From Streptomyces tailanensis (GTDB lineage: Bacteria > Actinomycetota > Actinomycetes > Streptomycetales > Streptomycetaceae), in contig NZ_VTHJ01000051.1 in assembly GCF_008386495.1 (NCBI RefSeq), forward strand, positions 5,510 to 61,013: a stretch of 55,504 nt of DNA. Reading direction: 5' to 3'. Shown here piece by piece: positions 50,436-55,504 of this stretch (the first letter of the stretch is position 1; every line of letters begins with the position of its first letter). Below the pieces are notes generated by a model. That model worked only from the letters and a program-made list of their open reading frames with translations. It did not search any database and was not told the origin of the DNA. The position numbers and the translations under genes are program-made.

Positions 50436-51641
50436 ATGGGCGTGTGGGACGACCTGGTGGGGCAGGAGCGGCTGAGTGCGCAGTTGAACGCGGCGGCTCG
50501 CGACGCGGATGCCATCGTCACCGCGGCCGAGACCGGAGGGGAGCCTCCCGAGGCGTCGAAGATGACGCATGCGTGGCTGTTCACGGGGCCGCCGGGCGCG
50601 GGGCGGACGACGGCGGCGCGGGCGTTCGCGGCGGCGTTGCAGTGTGTGAGCCCGGACCGGGCGCTCGGCGGTAGCCCGGGGTGCGGGTTCTGTGACGGGT
50701 GTCATACGGCGTTGGTGGGGACGCACGCCGATGTCACGACCGTGGCGGCCGTGGGTACGCAGATCCTCGCCGAGGACATGCGGGACACGGTGCGGAAGTC
50801 GTTCACGTCGCCGGCGAACGGGCGGTGGCAGGTGATCCTCGTCGAGGACGCCGAGCGGTTGAACGAGAAGTCGGCCAACGCGGTGCTGAAGGCGGTCGAG
50901 GAGCCCGCTCCGCGGACGGTGTGGTTGCTGTGCGCGCCTTCGCTGGAGGACGTGCTGCCCACGATTCGGTCGCGGTGTCGGCACGTCGGGCTGCTCACAC
51001 CCTCGGTGGACGCGGTGGCGGACATGCTCGTACGGCGGGAAGGGATCGAGCCGGAGGCCGCCGCCGTGGCGGCGCGGGCCACTCAGGGGCATATCGAGCG
51101 GGCTCGGCGGCTGGCCACCGATCCGCGGGCGCGGGAGCGGCGGGCCGCCGTGCTGAAGCTGCCGTTGCGGGTCGGGGACATCGGCGGGTGTCTGAAGGCC
51201 GCGCAGGAGCTGGTGGACGCGGCCTCCGAGGAGTCCAAACAACTGGCGGAAGAGGTCGACACCAAGGAGACCGAGGAACTGAAGGCGGCGCTGGGCGCGG
51301 TGCAGGGCGGGCGTATGCCGCGCGGTACGGCGGGAGTGATGAAGGATCTGGAGGACAAGCAGAAGCGGCGGCGGACCAGGTCGCAGCGGGACAGTCTGGA
51401 TCTGGCGCTCACCGAGCTCACCGGGTTCTACCGCGACGTACTCGCTCTGCAGCTGGGGTCGCGGGTCGCGCTCGCCAACGTCGAGGTTCAGGACACCCTG
51501 GAGCGGATGGCGCGAGGCGGGACGCCGGAGTCGACGCTGCGGCGCATCGACGCGATCACGGCGTGCCGGGAGGCCTTGGACCGGAATGTGGCGCCGTTGT
51601 TGGCCGTGGAGGCGATGACGATGGCGTTGCGGGCCGGGTGA
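50436..51641 (+). CDS. holB: DNA polymerase III delta-prime subunit
   Basis: A 401-residue clamp-loader subunit. The AAA+ P-loop is GPPGAGRTT, where Arg replaces the Lys, as expected for a delta-prime subunit that does not bind ATP. The Cys4 zinc motif is CVSPDRAL...CGFCDGC. VEDAERLNEKSANAVLKAVEEP and the arginine-finger motif TIRSRCRH follow. A charged linker (EDKQKRRRTRSQRDS) separates the C-terminal collar domain. It adjoins tmk, a conserved pairing. Confidence 0.93.
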   Translation: MGVWDDLVGQERLSAQLNAAARDADAIVTAAETGGEPPEASKMTHAWLFTGPPGAGRTTAARAFAAALQCVSPDRALGGSPGCGFCDGCHTALVGTHADVTTVAAVGTQILAEDMRDTVRKSFTSPANGRWQVILVEDAERLNEKSANAVLKAVEEPAPRTVWLLCAPSLEDVLPTIRSRCRHVGLLTPSVDAVADMLVRREGIEPEAAAVAARATQGHIERARRLATDPRARERRAAVLKLPLRVGDIGGCLKAAQELVDAASEESKQLAEEVDTKETEELKAALGAVQGGRMPRGTAGVMKDLEDKQKRRRTRSQRDSLDLALTELTGFYRDVLALQLGSRVALANVEVQDTLERMARGGTPESTLRRIDAITACREALDRNVAPLLAVEAMTMALRAG

Positions 51642-51774
51642 TGTGAGGTGGTGTGGACGACGGTGGGTGGCGTTCGGCCGAGAGGGCGGGTGCGTTCGGT
51701 TGACCGTGTCACTCGTACGAGGAGCATTCGTCGCCGATCGTGATCGTCATGTCGCGTGTGGTTACGCTCGCCAG

Positions 51775-53370
51775 ATGCACACCAGGCGTACTTCCCGGCC
51801 GAATCGGTCCCTGCGCACCGGCGGCGCGTTGCTCGCCGCCGCCGCGCTGCTCGTCTCGGCCTGTTCCTCCGGCGGTTCGAGTACGGCGGCTACGGCAGCC
51901 ACAGCAGCGGACGGGGCGTCCGCCCTCGACGCGCTGCCCCAAGCGACCCCCGCGGCGCTGGCCCCGTTCTACGAGCAGAAGCTGACCTGGCGCAACTGCG
52001 ACATCCCGGGCTTCCAGTGCGCCACGATGAAGGCCCCCCTCGACTACGCGAAGCCGACCGAGGGCGACGTCAGACTGGCGGTCTCGCGAAAGAAGGCCAC
52101 CGGGCCGGGGAAACGGCTCGGCTCGCTGCTGGTCAACCCAGGCGGCCCGGGTGGCTCGGCGGTCGGCTACGTCCAAGGGTACGCGGGGATCGAATACCCG
52201 GCCCAGGTGCGCGCCCGGTACGACATGGTCGCCGTCGACCCGCGCGGCGTGGCCGGCAGCGAGCCGATCCGATGTCTCACCGGGCGCCAGATGGACACGT
52301 ACACGCAGACAGACCTCACCCCGGACGACCAGGGGGAGGAGACCAGGCTGGTCGCGGCGTACAAGCGGTTCGCGGAGGGGTGCGGGGCGCGGTCGCCGAA
52401 GCTGCTGCGGCATGTGTCCACGGTCGAGGCGGCCCGCGACATGGACATCCTGCGCGCGGTGCTGGGCGACGAGAAACTGACGTATGTGGGTGCCTCGTAC
52501 GGGACGTTCCTCGGCGCGACGTACGCGGGGCTGTTCCCGGAACGGGTCGGGCGACTGGTCCTGGACGGTGCGCTGGACCCGTCGCTGCCCGCCGACCGGC
52601 TCAACCAGGAACAGACGGCGGGTTTCGAGACGGCGTTCGAGGCCTTCGCGAAGGACTGCGCACGCCGGAAAGACTGCCCTCTGGGGCGCACGCCCGCGCA
52701 GGTGCGGAAGAATCTGCGCGCCTTGTTCGAGCGCCTGGACGCGAAGCCGATCCCGGCCGGTGACGCCGGTGGACGCAAGCTCGGCGAGTCCCTGGCCACG
52801 ACGGGCGTGATCGCGGCGATGTACGACGAGGGGGCGTGGCCCCAACTGCGCCAGGCCCTCACCGAGGCCCTCCGGCGCAACGACGGCGCCGGCCTGCTCG
52901 CCCTCTCGGACAGCTACTACGAGCGCGCCCCCGACGGCAGCTACTCCAACCTGATGTACGCCAACGCGGCCGTGAACTGCCTCGACCTCCCGCCCGCCTA
53001 CACCACCCCTGGCCAGGTCGAACAAGCCCTCCCCGCCTTCGAGAAGGCCTCGCCCGTCTTCGGCCGGGCCCTCGCCTGGGCCTCTCTCAACTGCGCCTAC
53101 TGGCCGGTCAGGCCGACGGGCGGCCCGCATCGCATCGAGGCGAAGGGTGCCGCCCCGATCGTCGTCGTCGGCACCACCCGCGACCCCGCCACCCCTTATC
53201 GCTGGGCCCGCGGCCTCGCCTCCCAGCTCTCCTCCGCCCGCCTCCTCACCTACGACGGCGACGGCCACACCGCCTACGGCCGCGGCAGCACCTGCATCGA
53301 CTCCACGATCAACACCTACCTCCTCCACGGCACACCCCCCACCAACGGAAAGCGCTGCTCACAGCCCTGA
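51775..53370 (+). CDS. Secreted Tap/SlpD-like alpha/beta hydrolase lipoprotein
   Basis: A 531-residue exported lipoprotein. The lipobox is VSAC, with a Ser/Ala-rich linker after it. The alpha/beta hydrolase has an oxyanion loop NPGGPGGS, nucleophile Ser241 in GASYGT, and the Asp and His in TTRDPATP and GDGHTAYG. The family (tripeptidyl aminopeptidase/SlpD-SlpE type) cleaves N-terminal peptides from secreted proteins. I chose the ATG at 51775 over the in-frame ATG at 51643 because the lipobox signal then fits. A perfect terminator follows. Confidence 0.9.
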   Translation: MHTRRTSRPNRSLRTGGALLAAAALLVSACSSGGSSTAATAATAADGASALDALPQATPAALAPFYEQKLTWRNCDIPGFQCATMKAPLDYAKPTEGDVRLAVSRKKATGPGKRLGSLLVNPGGPGGSAVGYVQGYAGIEYPAQVRARYDMVAVDPRGVAGSEPIRCLTGRQMDTYTQTDLTPDDQGEETRLVAAYKRFAEGCGARSPKLLRHVSTVEAARDMDILRAVLGDEKLTYVGASYGTFLGATYAGLFPERVGRLVLDGALDPSLPADRLNQEQTAGFETAFEAFAKDCARRKDCPLGRTPAQVRKNLRALFERLDAKPIPAGDAGGRKLGESLATTGVIAAMYDEGAWPQLRQALTEALRRNDGAGLLALSDSYYERAPDGSYSNLMYANAAVNCLDLPPAYTTPGQVEQALPAFEKASPVFGRALAWASLNCAYWPVRPTGGPHRIEAKGAAPIVVVGTTRDPATPYRWARGLASQLSSARLLTYDGDGHTAYGRGSTCIDSTINTYLLHGTPPTNGKRCSQP

Positions 53371-53407
53371 CCACCACCCCCGCCGAGCACCCTTCTCGCA
53401 GGGCTCC

Positions 53408-53437
53408 GGGTGCTCCGACCCTTGGTACGGAGCACCC
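53408..53437 (+). terminator. Terminator of the hydrolase gene
   Basis: GGGTGCTCCG (53408-53417) pairs with CGGAGCACCC (53428-53437): 10-bp perfect stem, 38 bases past the stop. Confidence 0.85.
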
Positions 53438-53449
53438 CCGGAAACTGTG

Positions 53450-53455
53450 TAGACT
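53450..53455 (+). promoter_or_regulatory. -10 element of the tRNA-Thr promoter
   Basis: TAGACT, 39 bases before the mature tRNA start. No good -35 at the standard distance (TTGGTA is 22 bases upstream). Confidence 0.4.
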
Positions 53456-53493
53456 TACCGAAGTTGCTGATCGCACCATGGTGCGGACAGCGC

Positions 53494-53567
53494 GCCGCCT
53501 TAGCTCAGATGGCCAGAGCAACGCACTCGTAATGCGTAGGTCTCGGGTTCGAATCCCGAAGGCGGCT
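53494..53567 (+). tRNA. tRNA-Thr (anticodon CGT)
   Basis: Full cloverleaf: acceptor GCCGCCT/AGGCGGC, D-arm, anticodon stem ACGCA/TGCGT with loop CTCGTAA (anticodon at 53528-53530), T-arm TCGGGTTCGAATCCCGA. CCA is encoded at 53568-53570. A 10-bp hairpin with a T-run follows. tRNA-Thr genes are common integration targets. Confidence 0.97.
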
Positions 53568-53574
53568 CCACAAG

Positions 53575-53609
53575 GGCCCAGGTCAGATAGCCGTCGACCT
53601 GGGCCTTTT
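53575..53609 (+). terminator. tRNA-Thr terminator
   Basis: GGCCCAGGTC (53575-53584) pairs with GACCTGGGCC (53596-53605), followed by TTTT. Confidence 0.85.
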
Positions 53610-53832
53610 GCTTGTCCTTGACCTTGTGGGCCGGAGGCTGTGAGAGCTGCTTTCGTCCGGTTACGGCGAGGGGAGGCCAAGGGGAGGCCATTGGCGCAAC
53701 GACGGTGCAGCGGTGATCGGGCGACGGTTTGATCACAGCTTCGCGGGACGGCGCACGGAGCGCGATGGTTACTGCCCTTTGCTTGGACGGCTTTGTCGCA
53801 ATCCAACAAAGCGCCCCTCTACGCTGGTCCTC

Positions 53833-54471
53833 ATGGCGGACATCAAGAGCGGCACGGGGTTCAAGGCCCTGGTGGCCCAGACCACGGCAGTGCTACTGAC
53901 ACGCGGCCTTGAGGTCGAACCGGTAGCGGTTCGAGATGTGGTGGCCTACGTGGTCAACACGGCCGCAGAGAAGGTCAGGCTGGACCCCGAGGAAGCAGTC
54001 CATCTGGTCTCGCCGGAGATGGTCGCGGACGCGATCGCGGCTGCGGCGGACGACTCCAACGAGGATGCCTCCGCTGTCCACGCTGTGCGTCCGGTCCGTC
54101 TGGACGCGCGCACCGTGGACGTACCCACCATGGCTCTGGGGCGCCTGGTGATGGCCGGCGCACAGGCCGGAAAGTACGCGGCGGCCAACCGCGACGGCCG
54201 GGCGGCAGCTCACGCGATGGACCTGGTGACAGAACTCGGCTCCGCCACGGTGTCGGCGAGCGGCGGCGAACTCGTCGAGGTGCCGGTGGGGGTACTTGAC
54301 GAGCTTGCTGACCTTGTCCAGCGGGTTGTCGGACGGGTCGACTCTGGTGAGTGGAGCATCTGTCCGTGCGGGGAGCCGCACGAGCAGGAGGAAGTGGACC
54401 GCCAGGTCGTCGTTGCCATGAGCCAGGACGTTGCTATCGCCCGAGAACTGCAGGCCAAGGCAGGCCAGTAG
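53833..54471 (+). CDS. Unknown protein, 212 residues, accessory region
   Basis: I do not recognise it. It is soluble and helix-rich, with acidic stretches (AADDSNEDASAVHAV) and no signal peptide. Residues about 176-185 (SICPCGEPHEQEEVD) hold two Cys and a His, a possible small metal site. The ATG at 53833 has no clear ribosome site. Codon third positions are less G/C than in the core genes. It is the first gene past the tRNA. Confidence 0.75.
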   Translation: MADIKSGTGFKALVAQTTAVLLTRGLEVEPVAVRDVVAYVVNTAAEKVRLDPEEAVHLVSPEMVADAIAAAADDSNEDASAVHAVRPVRLDARTVDVPTMALGRLVMAGAQAGKYAAANRDGRAAAHAMDLVTELGSATVSASGGELVEVPVGVLDELADLVQRVVGRVDSGEWSICPCGEPHEQEEVDRQVVVAMSQDVAIARELQAKAGQ

Positions 54472-54568
54472 TCGGCACCGTGACGGTACCTGCCTGGCGG
54501 CAAGCGGCGCCGGACGCAATCCACCGATGTCGGCAACCTGTCAAACCCACTTCCACGTCCCTCCGATC

Positions 54569-55504
54569 ATGACCGTCAGAACTTCCGATGCATCCACCTC
54601 GGGAAGCCCCGCATGGCCGACGTGTGGGCAGGGGGCAACCTCCGATCACGTGGCGGGCTGCCTCGGTCAACAGGTCGAGCCGTACACCGAGTGTCTAGCC
54701 CACCTGAGCGATGACGACCGGTCCACATACCTAGCCGACCTGCAGCCCGGCGCGGACATCAGCCACTGCGGCACGCGATTCAGCAAGCAACTACTGGATG
54801 AGCTGCTCTCTGCGCTCACGGACCCTGCTACCAGGCGGCCCCACTTGGGCATGGCCTGGTTCAATCAGGCAGAGTTCGAAGAGGGTGCTGCGTTTCGGGA
54901 GGCAGAATTCAGCGGTGATGCCGCCTTCTATGACGCCAGATTCAACGGCGAGGTGGTGTTCGCGGACTCAAATTTCGCGGCTGGCGCCTTCTTCACTGGT
55001 GCTGTGTTCGGCGGCATCGCGTTCTTCACCAGGGCCGTTTTCAACGGAGACGCCGGGTTCGTCAATGCCAAGTTCGACAGCGACGTCCACATCGGCGCAA
55101 CATTTTGCGGCCGGGCGTGGTTCGACGGGGTCCAGGTCAACGGCGATGCCCTGTTCATCGTGGCGGTCTTCGAGCGAGCTGCCTCATTCACACCGTTCGT
55201 GTGCCGGGGAACGCTAGATCTCACGATGGCCACGTTCACGGCCAGCCTGACTATTGAGGCCGCCTCATCCGCTGTTCGTTGCCACAGGACGCACTGGGCC
55301 TCGACTGCCTCGCTGCGCCTGCGTTATGCGACTGTCGATCTGAGTGACGCTGTCTTGGAGTCTCCCGTCAGCATTGCCGCCAGCGCCCGACCATTCCTAC
55401 CGCCGCGAGGGAACAAAGGAATACCCGAACCAGCACTGAGCGGTGTGCATCGTAAAGCCGCAGGTCACGGGTCTGGTGTGAATGGCGAGTTGGATACTCG
55501 TGCC
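54569..55504 (+). CDS. Pentapeptide-repeat protein, cut by the window end
   Basis: An open frame of 312 codons without a stop. After an N-terminal part (PTCGQGATSDHVAGCLGQQV, with two Cys), residues about 96-195 hold many five-residue repeats of the Phe-x-x-Ala type: FNQAEFEEGAAFREAEF, FYDARFNGEVVFADSNF, FFTGAVFGG. They form a right-handed beta-helix. Such proteins can bind other proteins or mimic DNA; the role here is unknown. An in-frame ATG at 54527 is an alternative start. Codon use is weak (CTA, GCT, TTG) compared with the core. Confidence 0.8.
   Translation, partial: MTVRTSDASTSGSPAWPTCGQGATSDHVAGCLGQQVEPYTECLAHLSDDDRSTYLADLQPGADISHCGTRFSKQLLDELLSALTDPATRRPHLGMAWFNQAEFEEGAAFREAEFSGDAAFYDARFNGEVVFADSNFAAGAFFTGAVFGGIAFFTRAVFNGDAGFVNAKFDSDVHIGATFCGRAWFDGVQVNGDALFIVAVFERAASFTPFVCRGTLDLTMATFTASLTIEAASSAVRCHRTHWASTASLRLRYATVDLSDAVLESPVSIAASARPFLPPRGNKGIPEPALSGVHRKAAGHGSGVNGELDTRA

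Noticed and set aside
53500..53736. Minus-strand frame containing SGFEPETYALRV
   Set aside because: It is the reverse translation of the tRNA-Thr gene, a well-known false gene.
1..55504. CRISPR arrays, insertion sequences or rRNA
   Set aside because: No regularly spaced repeats, transposase frames or rRNA segments were seen.

Overview
This window is a stretch of Streptomyces chromosome. The DNA is very GC-rich with strong third-position GC bias, genes start with ATG, GTG and once TTG, and many neighbours overlap by ATGA or GTGA. The gene order (penicillin-binding protein, wblA, two ArsA-like ATPases, ridA, crp, nth, nhaA, acs, tad pilus genes, bldG, proton pyrophosphatase, topA, tmk, holB, a Tap-like hydrolase, tRNA-Thr) is the core order I recall from S. 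coelicolor around SCO3580 down to SCO3540. I ran no search, so family names come from motifs I can see and from remembered family knowledge.

Layout. 1-5700: class A penicillin-binding protein, the developmental regulator wblA, and two overlapping ArsA/Get3-type ATPases. 5860-9170: a DUF4177-type small protein, RidA, a Nudix hydrolase coupled to a metallo-beta-lactamase-fold hydrolase, and a nucleotidyltransferase. 9387-13600: crp, divergent from an nth-Nudix operon, then a membrane-anchored MarP-type serine protease. 13600-19010 (minus strand): an alpha/beta hydrolase coupled to a holin-like membrane protein, nhaA and acs. 19168-25036: a SulP transporter fused to a carbonic anhydrase, a polysaccharide-deacetylase-like lipoprotein, a CooC/MinD-like ATPase and a degenerate Fic-like protein. 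25037-26861: a probable 6S-like RNA, a HAD phosphatase and a hairpin-rich gap. 26862-32225: a complete tad (tight adherence/Flp pilus) operon: ssd, tadA, tadB, tadC, a pilin-like gene and two TadE-like genes. 31997-38142: a MrfA-type helicase, bldG with its partner anti-sigma factor, and a proton pyrophosphatase. 38366-43553: a small lipoprotein, a methyltransferase and a Ser/Thr kinase split by a frameshift. 43883-53370: topA, an MFS-thymidylate kinase-coiled coil fusion, holB and a secreted Tap-like hydrolase. After tRNA-Thr (53494) the sequence changes to accessory DNA with weaker codon bias, carrying an unknown gene and a pentapeptide-repeat gene cut by the window edge.

How they fit together. 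The region mixes housekeeping replication and repair genes (topA, tmk, holB, nth, the helicase), central metabolism (acs, pyrophosphatase), ion and carbon homeostasis (nhaA, SulP-carbonic anhydrase) and developmental control (wblA, crp, bldG with its anti-sigma partner). Points most worth a second look: the membrane-fused thymidylate kinase, the kinase broken by a one-base frameshift and also carrying a dispersed repeat inside its catalytic domain, the 6S-like RNA interval, the degenerate Fic protein whose start codon sits in a perfect palindrome, a leaderless mini-ORF followed by two hairpins, and several families of Streptomyces dispersed repeats.
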